From assembly GCF_014195505.1 (NCBI RefSeq), contig NZ_JACIBV010000001.1:2108001-2172000 (forward strand): a stretch of 64,000 bases of DNA, in the 5' to 3' direction. The notes under the pieces were generated by a model. The model was not told where the DNA came from and searched no databases. It worked only from the letters and a program-made list of their open reading frames with translations. Each line of letters opens with the position of its first letter. Position 1 is the first letter of the stretch. Source of the stretch: Nonomuraea dietziae (lineage in GTDB: Bacteria > Actinomycetota > Actinomycetes > Streptosporangiales > Streptosporangiaceae). The position numbers and the translations under genes were made by a program. Below, piece by piece: positions 7,999 through 17,184 of the stretch.

Positions 7999-10518
7999 CT
8001 ACGGGGTCAGGACGTCCGCAGTGGAGGAGGTCCAGAACAGCGCCCTGGCGACCTGCGGGAACAGGCCCTTCGGGTGGTTGCGGAACATCGGCTCGGTGCC
8101 GAAGAGCACCACGGCCGCGCCCCGCTCGTCCCTGCCGCTGACCACCGCGGCCTGGCCTCTGGCGGCTTCGGGGCCGCCGCTGCCGTCGCCGGGGTTGGGC
8201 CGCCAGTGGCCCGCCACCAGCGGTCCCTCGGTGGCGTAGGTCTGCTCGACCCGCACCTCGGGGCCCAGCGCCGTGAACCAGCGCGGTGAGAAGACGAAGG
8301 AGTGCGCGGGTGAGCCCGAGCCGACGGGGCCGTTGGCCGAGGAGACCTTGACCACGCCGTTGGCGTCGGAGCGGCCCGCCACCGCGGTGGCGGTCAGCAG
8401 ACCCGCCGCGGCGTTGAAGGCGGCGCCCGTGCCGCCGCGGGTGACCACACCGCCCCTGGTCATGAAGGCGTCGAGCGCCGTCCTGGCCGCGGGGTTGAGC
8501 GCGCCGTAGGACAGCCCGCTGGAGACGTACAGCACGTCGACGCCGCTCCAGTCGAAACCGTTGTTCAGCACGGTGGTCGAGACGGGCGTGACGGCGAAGC
8601 CCAGCTCGCGCAGCGTGAACAGCTCGTCGGCGGAGAGCGCGGCGGCGATCCTGACACGGGACAGCGGGGTTCCCGCGGTCGAGGCGGCCCTGGTGAACGG
8701 CACGCCGTACCTGTCGGCCACCGTCTTCGCCGCCTGCCTGGCCGAGGCGGGCACGACGGCACTGCCGTCGGCCGCCATGGTGACGGCCGTGCCCTGGCCG
8801 AGCAGGTCGTTGACGGCCCGCACCGCCTTGGCGTCGTCGATCCTCAGCGAGAGGGGGCCTTCGCCGCGCGGCACGTGGCCGGTGGGCGAGGCGAGCCTGA
8901 CCGGCTGGGCCACCACGTGGAGGCGCCGCTCGGTGATCGGCTCGACCGCCGCGCCCCACAGCAGGGCGTGGCTCCATCCGGAGATGTCGTACATGGCGTC
9001 GACCCTCGGGCTGATGTCGGCGCCGGGCTCCAGCATGACGTTGGCCAGGCCGCGCTTGGGCTGGCGCATGTCCACGACGTAGGTGCCCTGCGGGTAGGTT
9101 CTGCCGCCGGCGCGGAAGGGCAGCAGCGCCCGCTCGACCTTCACGTCGTTGGCGAGGAGGAAGTCCACCAGGGTGGCGGCCGAGGGGGTGCCCGAGGGGA
9201 TGGCGTAGGCGCGGGGGAAGGTGGTGGTGTAGACGTCCTCGGGGCCGAAGCCGGGGACGATGCCGAGGGGCACCTCCTTGGAGGGCTCACCCGCCGCTCC
9301 CCGCCTGAACACCTCGATCTGGTCGCCGACCAGCCTCTCCCTGTTGTTCTGGACGAAGGTGTAGGTGGCCCTGATGGAGGCGGCGGCGATGTCGACGTTG
9401 ATGCGGCTGCGCCGCTGCAGCTCGGCCTGGGGCAGGGTGGTGTAGTCCGTGCCGTTGACGCGCATCGGGAACTCGATGGTGTGCGAGGCGACCGCGCCGT
9501 GGAAGGGGGCGTACTGCGGGGTGAAGATCGGCGGCCAGTCGTCCCAGCCTTCGGCGGAGTCGCGGAAGGGGATCTGCGGCGGGTGCGTGCCGTCCTTCTC
9601 GAAGGTGTAGCCGAGGGCGAGGATGGCCTGCTCGATGCCGAGCGCGTTGGCGTAGGCGTTCTGGATGAACAGGTCGTACTCGTAGTTGGCGCCGTGCGGC
9701 GGGGTGGTCGGCTCGACCAGGGTGCCGTTGACGTAGCCGTGCAGGTCGATCATGACGACCGGCTGGTTGTCGATCATGATCTGGCGCATCGCCCGCGTCT
9801 CGGGCTGCGAGGCGGTGACGAAGTCGCGGTTGAGGTCGAAGCCGTTGCCGTTGGGCCGCTGGCCCAGCACCCTGCCGTCGGGGTTGGCGGTGATGTTGAA
9901 GTACAGCCGCGTGGTGGCGAGCAGGTCCTTGATCTGGGGAGAGGTGCTGGTGGCCAGCTCCTCGATGACGCGCAGGCTGGCGTCGGTCCCCTCCCACTCG
10001 TTGCCGTGGATGTTGCCGTTGACGAAGACGGGCGCCTTGTAGGTCCTGGCCTGGATGCGGTGGCCGTTCTCGATCTGCTGGCGCAGCCGCTCCTGCCTGC
10101 GGGTCTCCGAGGCGCTCTCGGGGGCGGTGACGGTGACCAGGTACATGTCCCTGCCGCCGGCCGAGCGGCCGACCACCTCGGCGCTGACCCTGTCGCCCAC
10201 GGCCTGCAGCTGGTTGAGCCTGGCCGCGATGGCGTGGTGCGGGACGAGGCCAAGCTTGATGGAGGCGTCGGCGGGGTTCTCCTGCGGGACGGGGAGCGTG
10301 GTCCTGCGCGGGTAGCCGCGGGTGTGGTCGGGGCGCCACGACAGTTCGGGCGCGCTCTCGCGCAGCGTCTTGGCGGCGGACTCGCCGACGCCTGCGGCCT
10401 CCTCGTTGCGGTCGGCGCCGTTGCCGAAGTCGCGTACGGGGGGCGTGGGGTCGGCGGCGGCCGTGCCGCCGGGCAGCAGAAGGACGGACAGCAGCGGTAT
10501 CACGACACGTAAGCGCAC
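7999..10518 (-). CDS. Secreted M14-family zinc carboxypeptidase with large C-terminal region
   Basis: An 839-aa exported metallopeptidase. A short Sec-type signal ('RLRVVIPLLSVLLLPGGTAAADP') starts at the GTG (10518). The M14 domain spans roughly residues 85-400, with zinc ligands in 'NGNIHGNEWEGT' (about residue 169) and 'MIDLHGYVNG' (about 259). The likely catalytic Glu is in 'SHTIEFPMRVNG' (about 348). The following ~440 residues are not peptidase-like. They include a segment resembling a glutamine-amidotransferase-like fold ('VDVLYVSSGLSYGALNPAARTALDAFM' and 'GGVVTRGGTGAAFN') often attached to secreted M14 peptidases. A TTG at 10554 is an alternative start. It is divergent from polX. Confidence 0.88.
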   Translation of the reverse strand: MRLRVVIPLLSVLLLPGGTAAADPTPPVRDFGNGADRNEEAAGVGESAAKTLRESAPELSWRPDHTRGYPRRTTLPVPQENPADASIKLGLVPHHAIAARLNQLQAVGDRVSAEVVGRSAGGRDMYLVTVTAPESASETRRQERLRQQIENGHRIQARTYKAPVFVNGNIHGNEWEGTDASLRVIEELATSTSPQIKDLLATTRLYFNITANPDGRVLGQRPNGNGFDLNRDFVTASQPETRAMRQIMIDNQPVVMIDLHGYVNGTLVEPTTPPHGANYEYDLFIQNAYANALGIEQAILALGYTFEKDGTHPPQIPFRDSAEGWDDWPPIFTPQYAPFHGAVASHTIEFPMRVNGTDYTTLPQAELQRRSRINVDIAAASIRATYTFVQNNRERLVGDQIEVFRRGAAGEPSKEVPLGIVPGFGPEDVYTTTFPRAYAIPSGTPSAATLVDFLLANDVKVERALLPFRAGGRTYPQGTYVVDMRQPKRGLANVMLEPGADISPRVDAMYDISGWSHALLWGAAVEPITERRLHVVAQPVRLASPTGHVPRGEGPLSLRIDDAKAVRAVNDLLGQGTAVTMAADGSAVVPASARQAAKTVADRYGVPFTRAASTAGTPLSRVRIAAALSADELFTLRELGFAVTPVSTTVLNNGFDWSGVDVLYVSSGLSYGALNPAARTALDAFMTRGGVVTRGGTGAAFNAAAGLLTATAVAGRSDANGVVKVSSANGPVGSGSPAHSFVFSPRWFTALGPEVRVEQTYATEGPLVAGHWRPNPGDGSGGPEAARGQAAVVSGRDERGAAVVLFGTEPMFRNHPKGLFPQVARALFWTSSTADVLTP

Positions 10519-10609
10519 GCTCTGTTCGTACTGATCGCACCCGACGCGGCACAAGGGGTGACATCCAATCCACGCCGATCCGTGATCTGGAAGTGTCAGA
10601 GCGTTCCCC

Positions 10610-10615
10610 TACGCT
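10610..10615 (+). promoter_or_regulatory. -10 box (TACGCT) of a likely leaderless polX promoter
   Basis: TACGCT ends six bases before the polX ATG at 10622, and no Shine-Dalgarno is present. This is the TANNNT-N6-start layout seen at several genes in this window. Confidence 0.4.
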
Positions 10616-10621
10616 GGCCCC

Positions 10622-12304
10622 ATGGCACGGGCAAACGACGAGGCGGCCGCCGCCCTTCAGGAATATTCGGAGTTGTTCGCTCTCACGGGCGGCGACGCCT
10701 TCAGGGTGCGCAGCTATCAGAAGGCGGCCAAGGCGATCGCCGGCTTCCCCGAGGACATCTCTCAGGTCGACGTGCGCAGCGTGCCGGGGGTGGGCGAGGC
10801 GATCGCGCTGAAGATGGAGGAGTTCCTCCAGCGGGGCAGCTTCCGCCAGCTCGACGCGTTGCGCGGCAGGGTGCCCGACGGCGTGCGGAGGCTGACCCGC
10901 GTGCCGTCGCTGGGCCCGAAGACGGCCATCATGCTGTTCGAGGAGTTCGGCATCGACTCCCCCGCCGGGCTGGCCGAGGCGATCGCCGCGGGCAGGCTCG
11001 ACGGCGTCAAGGGCCTCGGCCCCAAGACCCTCGCCAACCTGGTGAAGGGCGTCCAGCAGCTGGAGCAGTCGGGCCGCAGGGCGCACATCGGGGTGGCGAT
11101 GTCGCTGGCCGAGACCGTCATGGCGTCGCTGAGCGCCGAGCGGCTGGCCTACGCGGGATCGCTCAGGCGGATGAAGGACACGATCGGCGACATCGACATC
11201 CTCGCCGTGGCGCCCGAGTCGATCATGGAGGAGTTCAGGGCGCAGCCGTACGTCGCCGAGGTGATCGCGGCGGGCGAGAAGAAGACCTCGATCCGCACGA
11301 CCAGCGGCATGCAGGTCGACCTGCGCAGGGTTCCCGCCGAGTCGTGGGGCGCGGCGCAGATCTACTTCACCGGCTCCAAGGAGCACAACGTCACCATCCG
11401 CGAGATGGCGGTGAAGAAGGGCTGGAAGCTGTCGGAGTACGGCCTGTTCGAGGGCGAGCGGGTGATCGCCTCGCGGACCGAGGAGGAGATCTACGCCGCG
11501 CTCGGCATGCAGTGGGTGCCGCCCGCCATGCGCGAGGACGGCGGCGAGGTGCGGGCCGCGCTGCGCGGCGAGCTGCCCACCCTGGTCACGCTCGGCGACC
11601 TGCGCGGCGACCTCCACACCCACACCAACCTGACCGACGGCATCGCCTCGCTGGAGGACATGGTGGCGGCGGCGCACGCGCGCGGCTACTCCTACTACGC
11701 GGTCACCGACCACGCGCCCGATCTGGCGATGCAGCGCATGACCCTCGACAAGGCCCTCGACCAGCGCGGCGCCCTGCTGGAGCTGCAGCGGAAATACCCT
11801 GACATGCGGCTGCTGCACGGCACCGAGCTCAACATCGCCCCCGACGGGTCGGTCGACTGGCCGGGCGAGGTGCTGAAGGGGTTCGACGTGTGCGTGGCCT
11901 CGGTCCACTCGCACTTCACGCAGTCGCGCGAGGAGATGACCAGGCGCTTCATCGCCGCCTGCGAGAACCCTCACGTCGACATCATCGGCCACCCCACCAC
12001 CCGCAAGATCGGCAAGCGTCCCTCTGTCGACGCCGACTGGGAGGCCGTCTTCCGCGCCGCGGCCCGCACCGGCACCGCGATGGAGATCGACTCCTACCCC
12101 GACCGCTCCGACCTGCCCTCCGACCTGGTCAGGCTGGCCAGGCACCACGGGGTGAAGTTCTCCATCGACAGTGACTCCCACGCCATCCCCCACCTGGACA
12201 ACCAGCGCTTCGGCATCGGCATCGCCCAGCGGGCCTGGCTGACCGGCGACGACGTGATCAACACCTGGCCGCTCGAGCGCCTGCTGGCCTTCTTCGGCCG
12301 TTAG
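10622..12304 (+). CDS. polX: DNA polymerase/3'-5' exonuclease PolX
   Basis: A 560-aa family X repair polymerase fused to a PHP exonuclease domain, likely acting in base-excision repair or gap filling. Residues 1-60 form the 8-kDa-like domain, and helix-hairpin-helix motifs appear in 'VRSVPGVGEAIALKM' and 'VKGLGPKTLANLV'. The nucleotidyltransferase motif is GS (179-180) followed by the metal-binding D190-x-D192 in 'GDIDIL'. The PHP domain begins with H332-x-H334 ('DLHTHTNLTDG') and keeps 'GTELNI', 'ASVHSHF', 'IGHPTTR' and 'SDSHA'. Length is normal for bacterial PolX and all key residues look intact. Confidence 0.95.
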   Translation: MARANDEAAAALQEYSELFALTGGDAFRVRSYQKAAKAIAGFPEDISQVDVRSVPGVGEAIALKMEEFLQRGSFRQLDALRGRVPDGVRRLTRVPSLGPKTAIMLFEEFGIDSPAGLAEAIAAGRLDGVKGLGPKTLANLVKGVQQLEQSGRRAHIGVAMSLAETVMASLSAERLAYAGSLRRMKDTIGDIDILAVAPESIMEEFRAQPYVAEVIAAGEKKTSIRTTSGMQVDLRRVPAESWGAAQIYFTGSKEHNVTIREMAVKKGWKLSEYGLFEGERVIASRTEEEIYAALGMQWVPPAMREDGGEVRAALRGELPTLVTLGDLRGDLHTHTNLTDGIASLEDMVAAAHARGYSYYAVTDHAPDLAMQRMTLDKALDQRGALLELQRKYPDMRLLHGTELNIAPDGSVDWPGEVLKGFDVCVASVHSHFTQSREEMTRRFIAACENPHVDIIGHPTTRKIGKRPSVDADWEAVFRAAARTGTAMEIDSYPDRSDLPSDLVRLARHHGVKFSIDSDSHAIPHLDNQRFGIGIAQRAWLTGDDVINTWPLERLLAFFGR

Positions 12305-12319
12305 ACTGCTCCCCGAAAG

Positions 12320-12334
12320 TGAAAACCATTTCCA
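12320..12334. promoter_or_regulatory. Zur/Fur-like box upstream of methyltransferase gene
   Basis: TGAAAACCATTTCCA lies 16 bp before the ATG at 12350 and resembles the actinobacterial Zur/Fur palindrome TGAAAATnATTTTCA, with arms TG(A/G)AAA and TTT(C/T)CA. Metal regulation is inferred from the motif only. Confidence 0.35.
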
Positions 12335-12349
12335 CTTGAGGGGATCGTC

Positions 12350-13078
12350 ATGACACCCGAGCTCGCCCAGGTGTGGCTGGAGCGCTGGGACGCCCAGCAG
12401 GAGCGTTATGTCGCCGATCGGGAGGCGCGCTTCGCCGCGATCGGGGAGGTGGTGGCCCAGGCGGTGCCAGGCTCTCCCCTGGTGCTCGACGTCGGCTGCG
12501 GCCCCGGCTCGCTGTCGGTACGGCTGGCGCGGCGCCTGCCGTCGGCCGAGGTCGTGGGCGTGGACGTCGACCCGCTGCTGCTGGCCCTCGGCAGGGCGGG
12601 CTACCCGGAGATCTCCCGTCTGGTGGACGCCGACCTGCGCTCCCCCGGCTGGACGGCCGCGCTCGGCCTCGACCGCAAGGTCGACGCGGTGGTGTCCACC
12701 ACCGCCCTGCACTACCTGCCGAAGGAGCAGCTGGGCGCGCTCTACGCGGAGCTGGGAGGGCTGCTGCGACCTGGAGGGGTGCTGGTCAACGCCGACAACG
12801 TCCTGGAGGAGCAGCCGGCCGTCGCCACGCTGGCCGCGGCGCTGCGCCGCACCATGACGGCGGGGGGCGAGGACTGGTCGGCGTGGTGGCGCGCGGTCGA
12901 GGCCGAACCCGCGCTGGCCGACCTGGTCGCCGAGCGCGGGCGCAGGCTCGGCGCGCACGGCGGCGACCATCACCTGCCGCTGCGGACCCATCGTGAGCTG
13001 CTGCGGGAGGCAGGGTTCGGCGAGGTGGGGCCGGTCTGGCAGATGGGCGACGACGTGATCCTGGTGGCGGTGCGCTGA
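12350..13078 (+). CDS. Class I SAM-dependent methyltransferase
   Basis: A 242-aa Rossmann methyltransferase with motif I 'LVLDVGCGPGSLSVRLARRLP', the acidic residue after beta-2 in 'VVGVDVDPLLL', and motif IV 'DAVVSTTALHYLPKEQL'. The ATG is preceded by GAGGGGA. A Zur/Fur-like box lies between polX and this gene, so it may answer to zinc or iron limitation, but the methyl acceptor is unknown. The downstream molybdenum-cofactor oxidoreductase gene starts 39 bp later in the same direction. Confidence 0.85.
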   Translation: MTPELAQVWLERWDAQQERYVADREARFAAIGEVVAQAVPGSPLVLDVGCGPGSLSVRLARRLPSAEVVGVDVDPLLLALGRAGYPEISRLVDADLRSPGWTAALGLDRKVDAVVSTTALHYLPKEQLGALYAELGGLLRPGGVLVNADNVLEEQPAVATLAAALRRTMTAGGEDWSAWWRAVEAEPALADLVAERGRRLGAHGGDHHLPLRTHRELLREAGFGEVGPVWQMGDDVILVAVR

Positions 13079-13117
13079 CCACGATTAGAGAGTTAACTGG
13101 TAGGGAATAGGGAATAC

Positions 13118-14173
13118 ATGAGGCTGGCCACCGAGTCCATCGTCAAACCCCTGCCCTCCCACCTGTTCACCCTCCACGACGGCAACGCCGAAACGCGCTG
13201 GGAGGCGATGGCGGGTCAGGGATACCACACGCCCAACGACCGCTTCTTCGTCCGCAACCACACCGCGACCCCCCGCGTCGACGCGGCCACCTGGCGTCTG
13301 CTCCTGCACGGCCCAGGGCTGCGCCGCGCCGTCGAGGTGGGCTACCGGCAGCTGCGCGCGATGCCCGCCCGCAGCGTGGACGTGACGCTGGAGTGCGCGG
13401 GCAACGCCCGCCGCTTCTACGACATCCAGCAGCACGAGCCCGCCCCCGGCATCCAGTGGGGTCTCGGCGCGGTCGGGGTGGCGCGCTGGCGGGGCGTGCT
13501 ACTCAGGGACCTGCTGACCATGGCGGGGCTCAGGGACGGCGCCGTGGACGTGCTGGCCACCGGGCTCGACGCGCCCTACGTCCACGAGGGCGAGAACCTC
13601 GGGCATGTGCGCCGTCCGATCCCGGTGCGCAAGGCGCTGGACGATGTCCTGGTCGCCTACGAGATGAACGGCGAGCCGCTTCCCGTGGACCACGGCTTTC
13701 CCGCGCGTCTCATCGTTCCCGGGTGGGCGGGAATCGCCTCGGTGAAATGGCTGGGCGACCTCGAGGTCTCGACCACGGAGTTGTTCACGCCGTGGAACAC
13801 TCTCTTTTACCCCGGCGTGACGACCATGACGGTGAAAAGCGCCTTCGAACTGCCGTGGCCGGCCGTGCTCGAGGCGGGGCGGCGGCACGTGCTGCGCGGC
13901 AGGTCGTGGTCAGGCAACGGGCGCGTCGGGCACGTCGAGGTGAGCGCCGACAACGGAGCGACCTGGCACCCGGCCGAGCGCCGGGGTCCCCGGCGCGAAG
14001 CCTGGCTGACCTGGAGCGTCGCCTGGACCCCGCGCCAGGTGGGGCCGCACGTCCTGCTCGCCAGAGCCCTCGACGAGACCGGCGCGGGACAGCCCCCGCG
14101 TACCGCGCGCCACCCCTTCGGATACCACTTCGACGCCGTGGTCAGACACCCGATCACGGTTACCCGGGGATAG
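13118..14173 (+). CDS. Molybdopterin-dependent oxidoreductase (sulfite oxidase family)
   Basis: A 351-aa protein of the sulfite oxidase superfamily. The molybdenum-ligating cysteine lies in 'VDVTLECAGNARR' (about residue 93). The family pattern continues with 'GAVGVARWRGVLLRDLL', 'YVHEGENLGHVRRPIPVRKALDDVLVAYEMNGEPLPVDHGFPARLIVPGW' and 'SVKWL'. Residues about 240-345 form the Mo-co dimerisation domain ('GRVGHVEVSADNGATWHPAE'). No Tat signal or heme domain is visible, so it appears cytoplasmic or needs a partner. The ATG is preceded by a duplicated TAGGGAA. Confidence 0.9.
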   Translation: MRLATESIVKPLPSHLFTLHDGNAETRWEAMAGQGYHTPNDRFFVRNHTATPRVDAATWRLLLHGPGLRRAVEVGYRQLRAMPARSVDVTLECAGNARRFYDIQQHEPAPGIQWGLGAVGVARWRGVLLRDLLTMAGLRDGAVDVLATGLDAPYVHEGENLGHVRRPIPVRKALDDVLVAYEMNGEPLPVDHGFPARLIVPGWAGIASVKWLGDLEVSTTELFTPWNTLFYPGVTTMTVKSAFELPWPAVLEAGRRHVLRGRSWSGNGRVGHVEVSADNGATWHPAERRGPRREAWLTWSVAWTPRQVGPHVLLARALDETGAGQPPRTARHPFGYHFDAVVRHPITVTRG

Positions 14174-14324
14174 GGAATTATCACTTCGGATGGCTGAGCT
14201 GCACCATCATAAAAGTCAGCCGAAATCTTGGGAAGCGCTCTGGAATTCATCTGAAAGACTCTCGCAGAAACGTACTCGCAATCCTGGCGGGTCACCATGA
14301 CACCACCGCGGAAAGGGAGGTCCC

Positions 14325-15777
14325 ATGACGCAGCTGACCGCGCTCGACGCGCAGTTCCTGAGCGCCGAGTCCGCCACGACCGCCGCGCACGTCGCGGGTG
14401 TGGCCGTCCTCGACCCGAGCTGCGCACCGTCGGGCACGATCACGCGTGAGCGTCTGGCGGCCCTGCTGCTGGAGCGGATGCACCTGTCTCCTGCGCTGAG
14501 CCTGCGGGTGACGGAGGTGCCGTTCGGGCTCGACCATCCCTACTGGGCGCCCGATCCCGACTTCTCCATCGACAACCACCTGTTCGAGACCGAGCTCGAG
14601 GCGCCGGGCGAGGACACCCAGTTGGCCGATACCGTCGCCCGGCTGCACGCGCGGCACCTGAACCGCGATCATCCGCTGTGGGAGATGCACCTGATCACCG
14701 GGCTGTCCGGCGGCAGGGTCGCGGTCTACACCAAGGTCCACCACGCGGCCATCGACGGCGTCTCGGGCGCCGAGACACTGGCCGCGCTGCTCGACCTCTC
14801 CCCCGAGCCGCGCTCGGTGGAGCCGCCCTCGTGCCCGCCGCCCGAGGGCCCCGCACGTGCTCGACATGCTGGCGGGCGCCGCCGTGCGCACGGTGACACA
14901 CCCGGCGCGGGCGGTGCGCTCGCTGGCCAGGGCGGCAGGTGACCTCGACGCGATCCCCGTGGTGGCCACGCTGCCTGGCTCCAGGCTGATCGCCAGGGCG
15001 GCCCGCTTCGTCACGGGCGACGAGCGCTCCAGGCCCGACCTGCCCTCGCTGGCCGTCCCGCACACCCCGTTCAACGGGCCGATCAGCGCCGAGCGCAGGT
15101 TCGCCTACGGCTCGGTGCCGCTGAAGGAGGTCAAGCACGTCGCCAAGAGCTACGGGATGAGCGTCAACGACATCGTCATGGCGCTGTGCGCGTCGGCGCT
15201 GCGCGCCTGGCTCGACGAGCGCGGCGCGCTGCCCGACCAGCCGCTGATCGCCGCGGTGCCGGTGGCGGTGCGCACGGCCAGCGCGCGAGACTGCGCGGGC
15301 AACCAGATCTCGGCCATGATCATTCCGATGGCCACGCACGTCGCCGACACCGGCGAGCGGCTGAGGGCGACGGCCGAGGCGATGAGCACCGCCAAGCGCA
15401 GGTTCGCGATGTCTCCCGCGACCTGGCTCCACGAGCTGTGCGCGATGCTGCCCTCGCCGGTCTCCGCGCTGACCCCCGCGGTCTTCAGGCTGGCCTCGGT
15501 GGCGTTCCCGCCGATCAATCTGATCATCAGCAACGTGCCAGGGCCGCAGTTCCCCCTGTACCTGTGCGGAGGGCGGGTGCTGTCGTACTACCCGCTGTCG
15601 GTGCTGACGGATCTGAGCGGCGGGGTCAACATCACCTGCTTCTCCTACGACGGCGTGCTCGACTTCGGCGTCGTGGCCTGCCCCGATCGCGTGGACGACG
15701 TGTGGCGGCTGATGCACCACCTGCGCACGGCGATGGACGAGCTCACCTTCCTCACCAGGGATCTCGCGCCGGTCTAG
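14325..15777 (+). pseudogene. WS/DGAT-type O-acyltransferase, interrupted by a single-base frameshift
   Basis: The two halves together form a wax ester synthase/diacylglycerol acyltransferase of about 480 aa. The first half starts at an ATG with a strong AAAGGGAGG site. It contains 'MTQLTALDAQFLSAES' and the catalytic HHxxxDG motif in 'YTKVHHAAIDGVSG', and runs in frame to about 14846. There the frame shifts, and the second half continues from 'HVLDMLAGAAVRTV' to the normal family ending with 'SNVPGPQFPLYLCGG' and 'CFSYDGVLDFGVVACPDRVDD'. Reading GAG-GCC instead of GAG-GGC at the G-run 14846-14848 restores one protein. Nothing else is damaged, so this is either a very recent mutation or a sequencing error. 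The enzyme would esterify acyl-CoA to diacylglycerol or fatty alcohol. Confidence 0.85.
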
Positions 15778-16283
15778 GGGCCTGAGGGAGGGCAGGCGCT
15801 CTCGGCCTGCCTGCCGTCCTCGATCGCCAGGATGGGCGCGCCGACGAGATGGCGCAGCGCCTTCCTCAGCACGGCCCGCTCCTGGGTGTCGAGGCCGCCC
15901 AGGAGCCGCTCCTCGATCGCCTCCATGTCGCCTCTGGCGGCCTTGAGCGCCCGGCCGCCCTCGGGTGTGACCTCGATGATGCGCGCCCTGCGGTCCGCGG
16001 GATCAGGCCTGCGCACGACCAGCCCAGCGCCCTCGAGCTCGTCGAGGATGATCACCAGCTTGCTCTTGTCGACCGACACCGCCTGGGCGAGGGCGAGCTG
16101 GGTGCGGGCAGGGGCCTCGACGATCGCCATCAGCACCGTGTAGCCCCACAGGCTCATCCCGTGCTCCCTGACCACCGCGCTCTCGGCGGTGGACAGGCCC
16201 TGCTTCAACCTGGCGAACGACCAGTGCAGGTCCTCGTGCAGCCAGCTGCCTGGCGAGTCTTCGGCGGCGGAGGCGGCGGTCAT
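15774..16283 (-). CDS. MarR-family transcriptional regulator
   Basis: A 169-aa winged-helix regulator: 'TQLALAQAVSVDKSKLVIILDELEGAGLVVRRPDPADRRARIIEVTPEGGRAL' is the classic MarR recognition helix plus wing. It is divergent from the SDR gene at 16380, across a 96-bp AT-rich region with a strong promoter and repeated ATCTGA half-sites, so it probably represses the SDR gene and itself. Its stop overlaps the acyltransferase stop by 4 bp tail-to-tail. An in-frame start nine codons upstream is possible but would extend into the promoter region. Confidence 0.9.
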   Translation of the reverse strand: MTAASAAEDSPGSWLHEDLHWSFARLKQGLSTAESAVVREHGMSLWGYTVLMAIVEAPARTQLALAQAVSVDKSKLVIILDELEGAGLVVRRPDPADRRARIIEVTPEGGRALKAARGDMEAIEERLLGGLDTQERAVLRKALRHLVGAPILAIEDGRQAESACPPSGP

Positions 16284-16311
16284 GACGCCATGATAGCAAC
16301 AGCAAATCATC

Positions 16312-16339
16312 TTGACTTGAAACCATCTGATTCTATATT
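16312..16339 (+). promoter_or_regulatory. Candidate sigma-70-type promoter of the SDR gene
   Basis: TTGACT and TATATT are separated by 16 bp, each 5/6 to consensus. They lie in the AT-rich intergenic stretch between the MarR gene and the SDR gene. Confidence 0.6.
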
Positions 16340-16350
16340 GATTTCTGTCT

Positions 16351-16361
16351 CAGATCATCTG
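16351..16361. promoter_or_regulatory. Candidate MarR operator (CAGATCATCTG)
   Basis: Palindrome with 5-bp arms around one central base, located between the promoter and the SDR start. A related half-site (CATCTGA) overlaps the promoter spacer at 16324-16330. Confidence 0.4.
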
Positions 16362-16379
16362 AAGTTGAGAGGAATCAGC

Positions 16380-17168
16380 GTGGACACCGAACTCAGGGAT
16401 CGCGTGGTCCTGGTCACCGGCGCGTCGAGCGGCATCGGGGCGGCGACCGCCCGCGCCTTCGGACGCGAGGGCGCCCGGGTGGCGATCACCTACAGGAGCA
16501 GCAGGGACAAGGCCGAGAAGGTGGCGGCCGAGGTGGAGGCCGCGGGCGGGCAGGCGTACGTCGTGCGGCTCGATCTCGAGGACCTGCCGAGCGTCGCCAG
16601 GGCAGTCGAGGCCGTCGCCGGACACTGGGGCGACGTCGAGGTCCTGGTGGCCAACGCCGTCCGCTGGGGCGGTGACGCACCGCCCGAGCCGGGCGTCCGG
16701 TTCGAGGACGTGCCGCTGAAGGAGTGGGAGGCGATGATCAACGCCAACCTGGTAGGGGCCGCCGCCTCCGTCAGCGCGGTCCTTCCCGGCATGCGCGCCA
16801 AGGGCTGGGGCCGCATCGTGCTGATCTCCTCGGGTGTCGCGGAGGAGGGCCTGCCGGGGCCGGGCCCGTACGGCACCGCGAAGTCGGGCCTGTACGGGCT
16901 CGCCCGCAGCCTCGCATGGAACGGAGGCAGGGACGGGATCCTGGTCAACGTCGTGGCGCCCGGCTTCACCCTGACCGAGAGCCGCCCGCCCGTCCCGGAG
17001 TTCGTCGTCGAGGCGCTGACCGCCGCGACGCCCACCCGCAGGCTCTCCGACGCCGACGACGTGGCCAGGATCGTGGTGTTCCTGGGCTCGGGCGCCAACG
17101 GCAATCTGACGGGCGAGCTGATCAGGGACGGCTCCTCCGCCGCGCGCGCTCCGCACCTCGGCGGTTAG
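16380..17168 (+). CDS. SDR-family oxidoreductase
   Basis: A 262-aa short-chain dehydrogenase. It has the cofactor motif TGASSGIG in 'VVLVTGASSGIGAATARAFG', and 'DVEVLVANA' replaces the usual NNAG with a VANA variant. The catalytic Ser is in 'VLISSGVAEEG' and Tyr/Lys are in 'YGTAKSGLYG'. The GTG start follows TGAGAGGA at a good distance. Related proteins include 3-oxoacyl-ACP reductases and many secondary-metabolism ketoreductases; the substrate here is unknown. It is most likely controlled by the divergent MarR gene. Confidence 0.92.
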   Translation: MDTELRDRVVLVTGASSGIGAATARAFGREGARVAITYRSSRDKAEKVAAEVEAAGGQAYVVRLDLEDLPSVARAVEAVAGHWGDVEVLVANAVRWGGDAPPEPGVRFEDVPLKEWEAMINANLVGAAASVSAVLPGMRAKGWGRIVLISSGVAEEGLPGPGPYGTAKSGLYGLARSLAWNGGRDGILVNVVAPGFTLTESRPPVPEFVVEALTAATPTRRLSDADDVARIVVFLGSGANGNLTGELIRDGSSAARAPHLGG

Positions 17169-17184
17169 CGAGGGGGCGGGGCGG

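Noticed and set aside
9287..12991. 1234-codon minus-strand open frame
   Set aside because: It runs antisense to polX and the methyltransferase and out of frame with the M14 gene. No recognisable domain, low-complexity residues only.
14100..14330. LacI/CebR-like site near 14232 (GGGAAGCGCTCTGG)
   Set aside because: Only the central AGCGCT is palindromic; outer bases do not pair, so it falls short of an operator.
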